Shown: positions 30,014 to 38,800, numbered from the stretch's first letter. The stretch: 64,000 bases of DNA from Streptomyces harbinensis (GCF_900116145.1 NZ_FPAB01000001.1:620001-684000), one strand, 5' to 3'. The notes: a model not told the origin generated them from the letters alone. A program made the numbers and translations.

Positions 30014-30195
30014 CGGCCCGCCCCGTGGCCGTGGCCGCCGCCCTCGCCGACGGTGGCCGGGTCGCCGGCGCCGGGGTGCATGCCGGGTGCGACGGGGCCG
30101 AGGTGGGAGCCGGTGGCGTGGGCCACGGCGAAGAGCGCGAGGAGCAGCGCGACGAAGCCGGCGGCGGGCGCGCGGCGGTTGATGAGCTGGTTCAT
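30010..30195 (-). CDS. Small His-rich single-span membrane peptide
   Basis: 61 residues: MNQLINRRAPAAG, one hydrophobic helix (FVALLLALFAVAHAT) and a Gly/His tail ending GGGHGHGAGR. The stop overlaps the GTG of the copper ATPase. Similar small proteins sit before CopA genes in actinobacteria; a metal-binding accessory role is inferred from the His tail and position. The 245 bp upstream, as far as the next gene, show nothing clear. Confidence 0.7.
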   Translation of the reverse strand: MNQLINRRAPAAGFVALLLALFAVAHATGSHLGPVAPGMHPGAGDPATVGEGGGHGHGAGR

Positions 30196-30440
30196 GGACG
30201 GTCTCCGGAACGGGGTCGGGGGTCGCCGGCAGCGGTGCCGGAGGGGCGGCGGGGCCATCCCTCCGGCATCCGGCCGCGCGGCGCTACGTGGGTCGGACCG
30301 TGCCCCCGCCCGGTTCCCGGCCGTCACCCATCGGGGCGCGTACGCCGTCCCGGGGCCGCCGCGAACCGGCGGACGAAGGCGTAGCGCGTCGACGCGATGG
30401 CGCCGTCGCGACCCCTCCGTCCCGCCCCCGCCGTCGGGGG

Positions 30441-31283
30441 TCAGGACCGGCGGGCCGCCCAGACGGTGCGTGTGGTGCGGACGGCGAGGTCGTCGCGGCG
30501 CAGGATGCTGTGCGGGCTGTCGGGGTCGAGCAGTTCGTCGAGTGCGGCGAGGTCGGCGGCGTCGAGGGCCGGCGCGGCGGCGGCGCGGATGCGCTGGAGG
30601 CCGGCCCGGGCGTAGCGGCCGACGGCGTCGCCGCGGGCGCCTTCGATGTGGACGGTGAGGGTGCGCTCGTCCTCGACGGTGAAACCGGCGGCGGACAGCA
30701 GGGGTCCCCAGTCGGCGCCGCGGTGCGGGACGTGCTCGGCGTGGAAGGCGTCGGTCGCCCGGTGGCAGCGTTCTTCGAGTCCCGGCCGGTGTGCGGGGGC
30801 GTCGGCGGGCAGGAAGCGCGGGAAGCCGTCCAGTTCGACCACGGCGAACAGGCCGCCCGGGGCGAGCAGGTCGTGCACGGTGCTCAGGGCGCGGGCTGGG
30901 TCGGCCATGTGGTGCATCGCGGCCGAGGCCCACACCAGGTCCGGGGTGCCGAGATCGGGCCAGTCGGCGGCGTCGAGGTCGGCCGCGACGGTGTGCACGC
31001 GCTCCGCCGCCCCACGGGCGTGCGCCTTGTCGCGCAAGCGTTCGAGGTGTGCGGCCGAGTTGTCGACGGCGGTGAGGTGCGCCTCGGGGAAGCGGTCGAG
31101 GAGTGCGAAGGTGCCCATTCCCGTGCCGCAGCCCAGATCCACGATGCGGCGGGGGGTTGCGGTGATCGGCAGCCAGGCGGTGATGGAGGCGATGTGCTCG
31201 GCGAGCACCTCGGCGTCCAGGTCGAGGATCTCCGCCAGGCCGCCGTTGTCGTCGTGCGGGGTGTGCTGATGCGTTGGGGTCAT
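30441..31283 (-). CDS. Class I SAM-dependent methyltransferase
   Basis: A 280-residue methyltransferase with RIVDLGCGTGMGTFALL, AVDNSAAHLERL, WASAAMHHMADPARAL and LAPGGLFAVVEL: a typical UbiE/Methyltransf_25-like fold. The target is unknown. A TCTTGCG-N5-CGCAAGA palindrome 40 bases upstream of its start matches one at the XRE regulator start, so the regulator upstream probably controls it. Confidence 0.85.
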   Translation of the reverse strand: MTPTHQHTPHDDNGGLAEILDLDAEVLAEHIASITAWLPITATPRRIVDLGCGTGMGTFALLDRFPEAHLTAVDNSAAHLERLRDKAHARGAAERVHTVAADLDAADWPDLGTPDLVWASAAMHHMADPARALSTVHDLLAPGGLFAVVELDGFPRFLPADAPAHRPGLEERCHRATDAFHAEHVPHRGADWGPLLSAAGFTVEDERTLTVHIEGARGDAVGRYARAGLQRIRAAAAPALDAADLAALDELLDPDSPHSILRRDDLAVRTTRTVWAARRS

Positions 31284-31323
31284 GGCACCGACCGTACGGG
31301 CATCATGCACCGGAAGCATGATG

Positions 31324-31342
31324 TCTTGCGCAGTACGCAAGA
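31324..31342. promoter_or_regulatory. Palindromic operator TCTTGCG-N5-CGCAAGA
   Basis: Perfect 7-bp inverted repeat with 5-bp spacer (CAGTA), 41-59 bases upstream of the methyltransferase ATG. The core TTGCG-N5-CGCAA recurs at 32003-32017. Confidence 0.65.
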
Positions 31343-31399
31343 AGAAGGCCCTTCCCCCGGCCCCGCGGGCAAGAGCGACCGGCCCCCGCCCCCGTCCCG

Positions 31400-32011
31400 T
31401 CACCCGCCCCGAGCGCCCTCGGCACCCCCGGCACCCTCGCTCCCCTCGGCGGTCTCGCGCTGGTGGCCGCGCCGGGCGTCGCGGTCGAAGATGCCCAGGA
31501 TCTCGCACGGCCCGCCCTCGGCGCCGATCGCGTGCGGCATCATGGTCGGGAACTCGGCGGCCTGGTTGGTCTCGACGCGGAACCGGCGGTTGCCGAGCAT
31601 GAGCACGGCGGTGCCGGACAGCACCACCAGCCATTCGTGGCCCGGATGGGCCCGCATCCGGGCGGGATTGTCGGGCGGCGGATCGGTCAGCCGCTGCCGC
31701 ATCACGCTCATCCCGGGGTCACCCTTGACGGGCCAGCGCAGCAGACCGTGGGCGCTGTCGATCGTCGGGCTGATGACCACATCGTCGGCGGCGTTCTCCA
31801 CCAGCTGGTCCAGGGTGGTGTCCAGGGCCCGGGCGAGGGTGACGAGCTGGTCCAGGGCGAGGCGGCGCCGGCCGTTCTCGATGCGGCTGAGCGAGGACTG
31901 GCTGAGATGGGCGCGGGCGGCCAGTTCTTCCAGGGACCAGCCCTGGGCGAGCCGCAGGGCGCGGATCCGTTTGCGTACGAGGCCGTCCAGCTGCCCATCT
32001 TCTTGCGTCAT
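31400..32011 (-). CDS. XRE-family transcriptional regulator with C-terminal cupin domain
   Basis: A 203-residue regulator: helix-turn-helix (about 10-65, LVRKRIRALRLAQGWSLEEL and LSQSSLSRIENGRRRLALDQ) followed by a cupin (HPGHEWLVVLSGTAVLMLG). This architecture senses small ligands in many actinobacterial regulators. It is divergent from a thioredoxin-reductase-like gene and 116 bp upstream of the methyltransferase gene. A TTGCG-N5-CGCAA palindrome spans its own start codon, implying autorepression. Confidence 0.9.
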   Translation of the reverse strand: MTQEDGQLDGLVRKRIRALRLAQGWSLEELAARAHLSQSSLSRIENGRRRLALDQLVTLARALDTTLDQLVENAADDVVISPTIDSAHGLLRWPVKGDPGMSVMRQRLTDPPPDNPARMRAHPGHEWLVVLSGTAVLMLGNRRFRVETNQAAEFPTMMPHAIGAEGGPCEILGIFDRDARRGHQRETAEGSEGAGGAEGARGG

Positions 32012-32017
32012 GCGCAA
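32003..32017. promoter_or_regulatory. Second TTGCG-N5-CGCAA operator over the XRE start, facing the flavoprotein promoter
   Basis: TTGCG TCATG CGCAA has the same half-sites and spacer length as the site at 31326-31340. It includes the XRE start codon (32009-32011), so the message may be leaderless or repression may act on early elongation. A looser TGCG-TTT-CGCA lies at 32025-32035, closer to the flavoprotein gene. Confidence 0.6.
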
Positions 32018-32101
32018 CATCGTATGCGTTTCGCACAACACCGCCTACCGTCGGGTCCAGGCGGTCCCGGCCACGGGACCACGACGACGAAAGGGCGCAC
32101 C

Positions 32102-33112
32102 ATGACCGAACCGGCTTCCCCCGACCGGAGCGACGGACTGCCCACCAAAACCGTGGACGCGGTGGTGATCGGCGGCGGCGCCGCCGGGCTGAACGGGGCC
32201 CTCATGCTCGCCCGCTCCCGCCGCTCGGTCGTCGTGATCGACAGCGGCACCCCGCGCAACGCACCGGCCGACGCCATGCACGGCTTCATCGTCCTGGACG
32301 GCACCCCGCCCGGGGAGATCCTCGAACGGGGACGGCGACAGGTACGCCACTACGGTGGCCGGATCGTCACCGGCGAGGTGGTCTCGGCCGCACCGTCCAC
32401 GCCGTCCGCCCAGGGCGACCCGCGGTTCACCATCGGCCTGGCGGACGGCCGTACGCTGACCGCGCGCCGGGTGCTGGTGGCCACCGGGCTGCGGGACGAA
32501 CTGCCCGACGTGCCCGGCCTGGCGCGGCACTGGGGGCACAGCGTGGTGCACTGCCCCTACTGCCACGGCTGGGAGGTACGCGACGAGCCGGTCGGCGTTC
32601 TCGCCACCGGGCCCGCCTCGGTCCACCACGCCTGGCTGTTCCGCCAGCTGACCGACGATCTGGTCTACTTCGCGCGCGGCACCGAGCTGGACGCGGACAC
32701 CCGCGCCCGGTTCGCCGCCCGTGGCATCCGCGTCGTGGAGACCCCGGTGCGGGAGGTCGTCGACGACCGGAGCGGCGCCCTGGCGGGCGTGCGCCTGACG
32801 GACGGCAGTGTGGTGGAACGGCGGGTCCTGGCCGTCGTCACCCGGGCCAGGGCCCGTACCGAGGGGCTGGAGGGCTTGCGGCTGCCGGTGGAGGAACTGC
32901 CCGACGCCATGGGGAGCCGCTTCGTCTCCGCCCTGGCCGGTAGCACCGAGGTCCCCGGCGTCTGGGTGGCCGGGAACGCCACCGACCCGACGGCGCAGGT
33001 CGGCGCCGCCGCCGCGGCCGGCGCGCTGGCCGGCGCCCGCATCAACGCCGCGCTGGCCACCGCGGACACCGACGCGGCCCTCGCGGCGGCCCAGGAGCCG
33101 CCCACCCCCTGA
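32102..33112 (+). CDS. Thioredoxin-reductase-like FAD oxidoreductase (CPYC)
   Basis: A 336-residue flavoprotein. FAD site VVIGGGAAGLNGALML, second Rossmann region around GVLATGPASVHHAW, and a redox CPYC (Cys151, Cys154) in HCPYCHGWEVRDEP. The CPYCHGWE form is found in low-molecular-weight dithiol oxidases (GliT/HlmI type) and in uncharacterised actinobacterial relatives rather than classical TrxB (CATC). It is probably regulated by the divergent XRE-cupin protein. Two relatives (37887 and 51403) occur in the peptide loci. Confidence 0.86.
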   Translation: MTEPASPDRSDGLPTKTVDAVVIGGGAAGLNGALMLARSRRSVVVIDSGTPRNAPADAMHGFIVLDGTPPGEILERGRRQVRHYGGRIVTGEVVSAAPSTPSAQGDPRFTIGLADGRTLTARRVLVATGLRDELPDVPGLARHWGHSVVHCPYCHGWEVRDEPVGVLATGPASVHHAWLFRQLTDDLVYFARGTELDADTRARFAARGIRVVETPVREVVDDRSGALAGVRLTDGSVVERRVLAVVTRARARTEGLEGLRLPVEELPDAMGSRFVSALAGSTEVPGVWVAGNATDPTAQVGAAAAAGALAGARINAALATADTDAALAAAQEPPTP

Positions 33113-33200
33113 CCGCGCGGCCGTTCACCCCCTCCGCCCCCCAGGGCGCGGACGACACCGCCGCGCCGACCGACCACCGCGGGATCGGCCGCCGCCCGGC

Positions 33201-33221
33201 GCCGCCGGAAACGCCGGCGGC
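33201..33221. terminator. Hairpin between convergent genes
   Basis: 8-bp perfect GC stem (GCCGCCGG at 33201-33208 with 33214-33221) and an AAACG loop, between the stops of the flavoprotein gene and the DUF574 methyltransferase gene. Confidence 0.55.
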
Positions 33222-33276
33222 ACAGACCCAGGGCACGGCGGTGCCAGATTTTCCGGACACCCCGCGACGAGCGGGT

Positions 33277-34080
33277 TCAGGGAAGGCGGCCGACTCCTCC
33301 GATGCCGACGCTGGCGCTGACGTCCGCGTCGGCCCCGGCGAGGTCCGGGCGCCACAGCGGGATGCGGACGATGCCGGGTTCGACGATCTCCAGGCCGTCG
33401 AAGTACCCGGCGATCTGCTCGGGGGTGCGCAGGATGTAGGGGACGGCTCCGGTGCGGTTGTACTGGTCCTGGGCCGCCGCGCGCTCCGGGTCGGTGTCGG
33501 GCGCGTCGTGCAGCGAGAGGTAGCTGCCGGAGGGCAGGCCCTTCAGCAGGCGGCGCACGATGGAACGGGCCTCGTCGTAGTCGGTGACATGTCCGAGGAT
33601 GCCGCTGAGGATGAGCCCCACCGGGCGGGAGAGGTCCAGGAGTCCGGCGGCCGACGCGATGATCGACTCGGGGTCGGCGAGGTCCGCGTCGATGTACCGG
33701 GTCGCGCCCTGGGGCGTCGAGGTGAGCAGGGCCTGGGCGTGCAGCAGCACCAGCGGGTCGTTGTCGACGTAGACGATGCGGGATTCGGGCGCTTCGCGCT
33801 GGGCCACCTGGTGCGTGTTGTCCACGGTCGGCAGCCCGGTGCCGACGTCCAGGAACTGCCGTACCCCCGCTTCACCGGCCAGATAGCGGATCGTCCGGAC
33901 CAGGAAATACCGGCCGGCCCGCGCGTCGACGTCAATGCCGGGAGACGCCTGCCGGAACGCGTCGCCCGCGACCCGGTCGACCTCGTAGTTGTCCTTGCCG
34001 CCCAGCCAGTAGTTCCAGATCCGGGCCGAGTGGGGCACCGTCGTGTCGATCCGCGAAGGGCCGCCGCTGTGCGCTGTCAT
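33277..34080 (-). CDS. DUF574-family SAM-dependent methyltransferase
   Basis: A 267-residue protein with the DUF574 signature: N-terminal SARIWNYWLGGKDNYEVDR, then AGVRQFLDVGTGLPT, IVYVDNDPLVLLHAQALL and LILSGILGHV. These putative methyltransferases are abundant in Streptomyces and most lack a known substrate. The second ATG (34080) was chosen because GGAG lies 7 bases before it; the first (34092) has no good SD. No operon partner is evident. Confidence 0.9.
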   Translation of the reverse strand: MTAHSGGPSRIDTTVPHSARIWNYWLGGKDNYEVDRVAGDAFRQASPGIDVDARAGRYFLVRTIRYLAGEAGVRQFLDVGTGLPTVDNTHQVAQREAPESRIVYVDNDPLVLLHAQALLTSTPQGATRYIDADLADPESIIASAAGLLDLSRPVGLILSGILGHVTDYDEARSIVRRLLKGLPSGSYLSLHDAPDTDPERAAAQDQYNRTGAVPYILRTPEQIAGYFDGLEIVEPGIVRIPLWRPDLAGADADVSASVGIGGVGRLP

Positions 34081-34150
34081 CGTGGTCTCCATCCCGCGCT
34101 GTGGCTGTCACCGGCACCCTAACGGCGCGGTCACACCGGGGAGTTGACCT

Positions 34151-35161
34151 TTACGTGCTGGCGCGCGTGACCAGTTCGGTGGGCAGGATCAGGGAGCTGG
34201 GCTCCTCGCCGGCGACGAGCCGTACGAGCAGACGCGCCATCTCGCGGCCCAGGGCCTCGATCGGCTGGTGGACCGTGGTCAGCGGTGGTTCGGTGATCTT
34301 CGCGATGTCCAGGTCGTCGAACCCCACGACCGCGACGTCACCGGGGACCGTCCGGCCCGCCTCCCGCAGCGCGCGCAGCGCGTCGGCGGCCATGTTGTCG
34401 TTCGCGGCGAAGACCCCGTCGAGGTCCGGATGCCGCTCCAGCAGTCCGGTCATGGCGGCGGCGCCGGTGGGCCGGGCGAAGGTGCCGTACTCCGGGGGCA
34501 GCGGCTCAAGACCGGCCAGGATCATGGCCTCCCGGTAGCCGCGGTGCCGTGCCCGGCTCACCTGGCTGTCCAGCGGCCCGCAGATCATCACCACCCGGCT
34601 CCGCCCCCGGCCGATCAGGTGCTCCGTGGCCCGGCGCGCGCCGCCGACGTTGTCGACGTCCACGTACCACGGCGGCTCGTACCCCACGGGGCGCCCGCCG
34701 AAGACCACGGGCAGCTCCGTCCCGCCCGCGATGTGCAGCACGGGGTCGTTCTCCCGCACCGCCATCAGCAGGACGCCGTCGACGCCGCGGGCGCGGAGCA
34801 GTTCCTCCAGGCGCCGCCTGCTGCGGTCGGAGGCCGCCAGACAGAGCATCAGATGCAGTCCGGCTTCCTCCAGGGCGGCGGAGGCGCCGACGATCACCCG
34901 GGCGAAGAACGGGTCAGCGAAGATCGACGGGGTCTCCCCCGAGATCACCAGGGCCGCCGCGTTCCGCCGGCTGGTCGCCAGGGCCCGCGCGGTGGTGTCC
35001 GGTACGTAGTCGAGTTCCCTGATGGCGCGCTGGACGGCCTCGCGCTTGTCGCGCCGGACGTGCGGCGCGTTGTTGAGCACCCGGGAGGCCGCCGAACGGG
35101 AGACGCCGGCCCGCTCGGCCACCTCGTCGAGCGTGGGCTTGCGGCGCGGCGCGTCTGCCAT
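34151..35161 (-). CDS. LacI-family transcriptional regulator, CebR-like
   Basis: A 336-residue LacI/GalR regulator: helix-turn-helix PTLDEVAERAGVSRSAASRV then LNNAPHVRRDKREAVQRAI, and a periplasmic-binding-type sensor (ISGETPSIFADPFFARVI, VFAANDNMAADALRALREAG, VVGFDDLDIAKI). Two TGGGAGCGCTTCCA sites, close to the CebR consensus TGGGAGCGCTCCCA, flank the divergent promoter with a cellulase gene. It probably represses itself and the cellulase until a cello-oligosaccharide binds. Confidence 0.9.
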   Translation of the reverse strand: MADAPRRKPTLDEVAERAGVSRSAASRVLNNAPHVRRDKREAVQRAIRELDYVPDTTARALATSRRNAAALVISGETPSIFADPFFARVIVGASAALEEAGLHLMLCLAASDRSRRRLEELLRARGVDGVLLMAVRENDPVLHIAGGTELPVVFGGRPVGYEPPWYVDVDNVGGARRATEHLIGRGRSRVVMICGPLDSQVSRARHRGYREAMILAGLEPLPPEYGTFARPTGAAAMTGLLERHPDLDGVFAANDNMAADALRALREAGRTVPGDVAVVGFDDLDIAKITEPPLTTVHQPIEALGREMARLLVRLVAGEEPSSLILPTELVTRAST

Positions 35162-35206
35162 GGATCCCGGAGCCTCTCCGCTGTGCCGAGGCAGCGCGCC
35201 CAGAAC

Positions 35207-35220
35207 TGGGAGCGCTTCCA
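35207..35220. promoter_or_regulatory. CebR-type operator, regulator side
   Basis: TGGGAGCGCTTCCA, 46 bases upstream of the LacI-family start. Differs by one base from the perfect 14-bp CebR palindrome. Confidence 0.8.
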
Positions 35221-35342
35221 ATTCATGGCTCCCAAGTCTCCCACCAGACCCGGATCGACGGTAGCCCGGCGACAGCCCTTGACAGGTCTCAACAGCGCAC
35301 ACACCATACCGAGCGAGCTACCTCGGGAGCGCGCTCCGGTTC

Positions 35343-35356
35343 TGGGAGCGCTTCCA
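35343..35356. promoter_or_regulatory. CebR-type operator, cellulase side
   Basis: A second identical TGGGAGCGCTTCCA, 121 bases before the cellulase start and 122 bp from the first copy. A related palindrome GGAGCGCGCTCC lies at about 35326-35337. Confidence 0.8.
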
Positions 35357-35477
35357 ATCACACCGCGGCACGTCCCGACGCGCCACCCGGGTACGGACGC
35401 CGCAGCCCGGTGCGTCACCCCGGCTCCGGACGAGAGCCGGGTGGCGCCTCCAGCCCTCCACAAAGCGAGGTACATCC

Positions 35478-36458
35478 GTGCGCAAGCTCCTCCGCGGGGC
35501 CGTGGCAGCCCTCTTCGCCCTGCCGCTCTTCCTCACGTCCTCGCCGGCCGCGCAGGCGGCACCGGCACCGGCGGCCGACCCGCTCGCCATGACCGACGGC
35601 TTCTACGTGGACCCCGACTCCAGCCCCGCCGCCTGGGCAGCCGCCAACCCCGGTGACGGCCGGGCCGCCGCGATCCGGGACTCCATCGCCCGCACCCCGA
35701 TGGCCCGCTGGTTCGGTTCCTGGAGCGGCGACATCCGTTCCGCCGTCAACTCCTACACCGGCGCGGCCCAGTCGGCCAACAAGCTGCCGATCCTCGTCGC
35801 GTACAACATGTACGGCCGCGACGCCTGCGGCGGACACTCGGGCGGCGGCGCGCCGTCCCCGTCCGCGTACGGGAGCTGGGTGTCCGAGTTCGCCCGCGGG
35901 GTGGGCAACCGTCCCGCCGTCATCGTGCTGGAACCCGACGCGCTCGGCGACTACAGCTGCATGTCCCAGGGCCAGATCGTCGAGCGGCAGAACATGCTCA
36001 TCAACGCCCTCACCCAGTTCCGCTCCACCGCCCCGAACGCCTGGGTCTACCTCGACGGCGGCAACGCCGGCTGGATCGACGCCTCGACCATGGCCGACCG
36101 GCTCAACTCCTCGGGGCTGAACCTGGCGCGGGGCTTCTCCCTCAACGTCTCGAACTTCTACCGCACCGACGAGTCCTCCTCCTACGGCAACAGCGTCAAC
36201 CAGATACTGGGCCAGCGGTACGGCTACACCAAGCCGTTCGTCGTGGACACCAGCCGCAACGGCAACGGCTCCAACGGCGAGTGGTGCAACCCGGCCGGCC
36301 GCAAGATCGGCACGCCCTCCCAGCAGGGCGGCGGCGCCGAGATGTTGCTGTGGATCAAGACCCCGGGCGAGTCCGACGGCAACTGCGGCGTCGGATCGGG
36401 CTCCACGGCGGGCCAGTTCCTGCCGGAGGTCGCCTACCGGATGGTCTACGGCTACTGA
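35478..36458 (+). CDS. Secreted glycoside hydrolase family 6 endoglucanase
   Basis: A 326-residue exported enzyme. The signal peptide ends near AAQAAPAP. GH6 landmarks are LPILVAYNMYGRDACGGHSG, VIVLEPDALGDYSC (catalytic Asp region), WVYLDGGNAGW and FVVDTSRNGNGSNGEWCNP. Length and content fit a stand-alone catalytic domain without a carbohydrate-binding module, like CelA-type endo-1,4-beta-glucanases. The GTG start gives a good signal sequence. CebR-type operators upstream point to induction by cellulose breakdown products. Confidence 0.94.
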   Translation: MRKLLRGAVAALFALPLFLTSSPAAQAAPAPAADPLAMTDGFYVDPDSSPAAWAAANPGDGRAAAIRDSIARTPMARWFGSWSGDIRSAVNSYTGAAQSANKLPILVAYNMYGRDACGGHSGGGAPSPSAYGSWVSEFARGVGNRPAVIVLEPDALGDYSCMSQGQIVERQNMLINALTQFRSTAPNAWVYLDGGNAGWIDASTMADRLNSSGLNLARGFSLNVSNFYRTDESSSYGNSVNQILGQRYGYTKPFVVDTSRNGNGSNGEWCNPAGRKIGTPSQQGGGAEMLLWIKTPGESDGNCGVGSGSTAGQFLPEVAYRMVYGY

Positions 36459-36473
36459 CGCCTCACCCGGCCG

Positions 36474-36507
36474 CCCCGGCTCCGGAGCCCCTCGCCCGGA
36501 GCCGGGG
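36474..36507. terminator. Bidirectional hairpin between cellulase and MFS genes
   Basis: Perfect 11-bp stem (CCCCGGCTCCG at 36474-36484 with 36497-36507) and a 12-base loop, between two convergent stops. Confidence 0.7.
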
Positions 36508-36536
36508 CCGGCCCGGGGTACGGAGGGTGCCGCGGG

Positions 36537-37775
36537 TCAGCGGACCGGAGAGGGGACGACTCCGGTGTCCGAGAACGCTGTCCGCCGGGCAGCGAAGGTG
36601 AGGGCCCAGGTGACGGTCAGCGCCCCGGCGATCATGACGACCCGCCCGGCACCGTCCCCCAGCTCGCCCGCCGGACCGGCGGCCAGCACAGCGAACGGGC
36701 CGAGCAGAGCGGTGGCCCACTGCCAGGCACCGGCCACCCGCACCCGCAGTTCCTCGGGGGCCGCCCGGTCCAGAGCGCTCATGGCCACCGGGGCGATCAA
36801 GCCACCCCCCAGGCCCGCCACGACCAGAGCCGCGCCGACAGCCACCGGACTCGGCGCGGCGAGAACCGCGCCCATACCGGCCAAAATCAGTGTTTGCGCG
36901 CCCACCAGTACCGGGGCACCGCCGAACCGCCCGGCGAGGCGTCCGGTGACCAGCCCGCCGCCGAGCAGCCCGACCCCGAAGGCAGTCACCAGCGGTCCCA
37001 GCAGCCGCGGTTCCCCGGCCACGTCGGCCACGTAGACGGGCAGCAGGACCAGGGTGACGATTCTGACGACGGCGTTCACCAGGCACGACGACAGAGCGAG
37101 CAGGCGCAGGCCCGGCCGCCGGACAAGCCAGTCGAGCCCGCTCCGCCAGTTCTTGGCGACCTGGGCGGACCGGGCGGGTGCGCTGCGTACCGGGCCGACA
37201 TTTCCGGCCAGCACGAGCAGCAGCGCCGAGCAGCCGAACGTCGCGGCGTCGACCGCGATCAGTCCGGCGGCGGTCGTGAACGGCAGGAGAACGGCCGCGA
37301 GCACCGGTCCGGCGAGCAGCGTCAGCCGCTGCGCGGAGAAGAACGCGCCGTTGGCCGACTCGGCGCTCCAGCCGGATCGCCCGGCCGCGCCCGCCAGCAG
37401 CAGCCGGCAGGCATAGGCGGAGGTCAGCCCGCAGAAACCGGCCATGAACAGGAGGACGAACATGACGGGGAACGGCAACCCGACGGTGGTGTGGAGCACC
37501 GGGATGGCGACGGTGCACAGCGCGGCCAGAGTGTCGGCGAGGATGCAGAAGCGGCGTACTCCGAGCCGGTCGGCGAGGCTGCCCATCACCATACCGGCGA
37601 ACAAGAGGGGCAGGGTGGCCGCGAATGCCGTGTAGGCGGCCTGGGCAGCGTCTCCGGTGGTGTCGATGACGTACCAAGGCACCGCGATCGCACACATCTG
37701 GGTGCCGAGCTGGGAGATCAGTGTCGAGCCGAGTACGCACCACAAGGGGCGGCGTGTGGCAGTCGGCCTGGACAA
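36537..37775 (-). CDS. MFS exporter of peptide locus 1
   Basis: About 412 residues, 12 hydrophobic helices, MFS_3/EntS-like. LADRLGVRRFCILADTLAAL is the MFS loop 2-3 signature (DRxGxRR). I chose a TTG start at 37775, preceded by a G run, because frames upstream give a non-membrane, repeat-free lead without a better start. It is divergent from the flavoprotein gene at 37887. The same family occurs in the paralogous locus (50094-51368), so it probably exports the modified peptide. Confidence 0.82.
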   Translation of the reverse strand: MSRPTATRRPLWCVLGSTLISQLGTQMCAIAVPWYVIDTTGDAAQAAYTAFAATLPLLFAGMVMGSLADRLGVRRFCILADTLAALCTVAIPVLHTTVGLPFPVMFVLLFMAGFCGLTSAYACRLLLAGAAGRSGWSAESANGAFFSAQRLTLLAGPVLAAVLLPFTTAAGLIAVDAATFGCSALLLVLAGNVGPVRSAPARSAQVAKNWRSGLDWLVRRPGLRLLALSSCLVNAVVRIVTLVLLPVYVADVAGEPRLLGPLVTAFGVGLLGGGLVTGRLAGRFGGAPVLVGAQTLILAGMGAVLAAPSPVAVGAALVVAGLGGGLIAPVAMSALDRAAPEELRVRVAGAWQWATALLGPFAVLAAGPAGELGDGAGRVVMIAGALTVTWALTFAARRTAFSDTGVVPSPVR

Positions 37776-37886
37776 AGTACCCCCGCGTGCCGTGGGTTGC
37801 TTGGCGGTAGTGTACGCAATCCGTTCAACGCCCCAGGTGAGCAGCGTTTTTGACTGGGCTTCACATGACGGAAGGATGGCGCACAG

Positions 37887-38792
37887 GTGTCGGACAGGTG
37901 GGATCAGGATGTCGTGGTGGTGGGTGCCGGAGTCGCCGGTCTTGCGGCGGCGACCGTGCTCGGCCGGTCTCTCTTGCGCGTACTGGTGCTGTCCGGACCG
38001 GACCGCCGCAACTCCGGCTCTCCCGAGGTCCACAATCTGCCGCATGCCGAAGGCGTGCCTCCCGAGGTGCTGTACACGGGCATGGAGCGCACCGTCACGG
38101 GCTACGGCGTGGACATCCGGTGGGAAAAGGTCGATCGGGCGGATCTGGACGCCGGGACGGGTACGGTGACGGTGTCGACGTCCGCCGGTCCCGTCCGCGC
38201 ACGCCGGCTGCTGCTCGCCACCGGTCTGACCGACGACGTACCGGCGTGGGTGCCGGACGGCGCGTGGGGAGTCCAGGTGTTCACCTGCCCGTTCTGCCAC
38301 GCGTACGAGCACCGCGGCACGGATTTCGTCGTCGTGGGCCGCGGCGTCGTCGCTGTGGAGACGGGGCTGCTGTGTATGCCCCACGCCTCGGAGGTGACGG
38401 TGCTGGTGTCCGAACCGGACGCGGTGGACAGCCCCGCGGCCGACCGGGTGCGCGCCCTCGGCGGCGCGGTCGTCGCCGACACCGTACGGAGCGCCGTCGT
38501 GGACGCCGGCGTGCTGCGGCTCTCCACGGCGGGTGGCAGCACCTACGGAGCCGGGGCGGTCCTGCTGTCGCAGATCAAGAAGCCCGCGGCGGGAATCATC
38601 ACCGCACCGGGCCTGAGGACGACCGCGCAGGGCACTCCCGAGTGCACCGGAGAGGGGCGCACCTCGCATCCGCTCGTCTGGGCCGCCGGGAACGCGGCAT
38701 CTCCCGCCCATCTGCTGGCCGAGGCCATGGCGAGCGGTGTGCGGGCGGGGATGGGCCTGGTGAAGGACCTCACCTTCGAGGGCCTGTACTGA
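37887..38792 (+). CDS. Thioredoxin-reductase-like FAD enzyme of peptide locus 1 (CPFC)
   Basis: A 301-residue flavoprotein with GTG start and GAAGGA upstream. FAD motif VVVVGAGVAGLAAATVLG at residues 9-26, redox pair Cys134/Cys137 in FTCPFCHAYEHRG, NAD(P) fold at DFVVVGRGVVAVETGLL, and C-terminal AGNAASPAHLLAEAM. It resembles dithiol-oxidase relatives more than TrxB. A homologue occupies locus 2 (51403-52332). Peptide 1 has two cysteines (19 and 36), so disulfide formation is possible; peptide 2 has only one, which argues for another or an additional role. Confidence 0.83.
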   Translation: MSDRWDQDVVVVGAGVAGLAAATVLGRSLLRVLVLSGPDRRNSGSPEVHNLPHAEGVPPEVLYTGMERTVTGYGVDIRWEKVDRADLDAGTGTVTVSTSAGPVRARRLLLATGLTDDVPAWVPDGAWGVQVFTCPFCHAYEHRGTDFVVVGRGVVAVETGLLCMPHASEVTVLVSEPDAVDSPAADRVRALGGAVVADTVRSAVVDAGVLRLSTAGGSTYGAGAVLLSQIKKPAAGIITAPGLRTTAQGTPECTGEGRTSHPLVWAAGNAASPAHLLAEAMASGVRAGMGLVKDLTFEGLY

Positions 38793-38800
38793 GAAAGAGA

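Noticed and set aside
27671..30658. Nearly 1000-codon open frame on the plus strand opposite the copper ATPase
   Set aside because: The minus strand encodes an unambiguous P-type ATPase and PCu(A)C protein; the plus frame has no recognisable domain.
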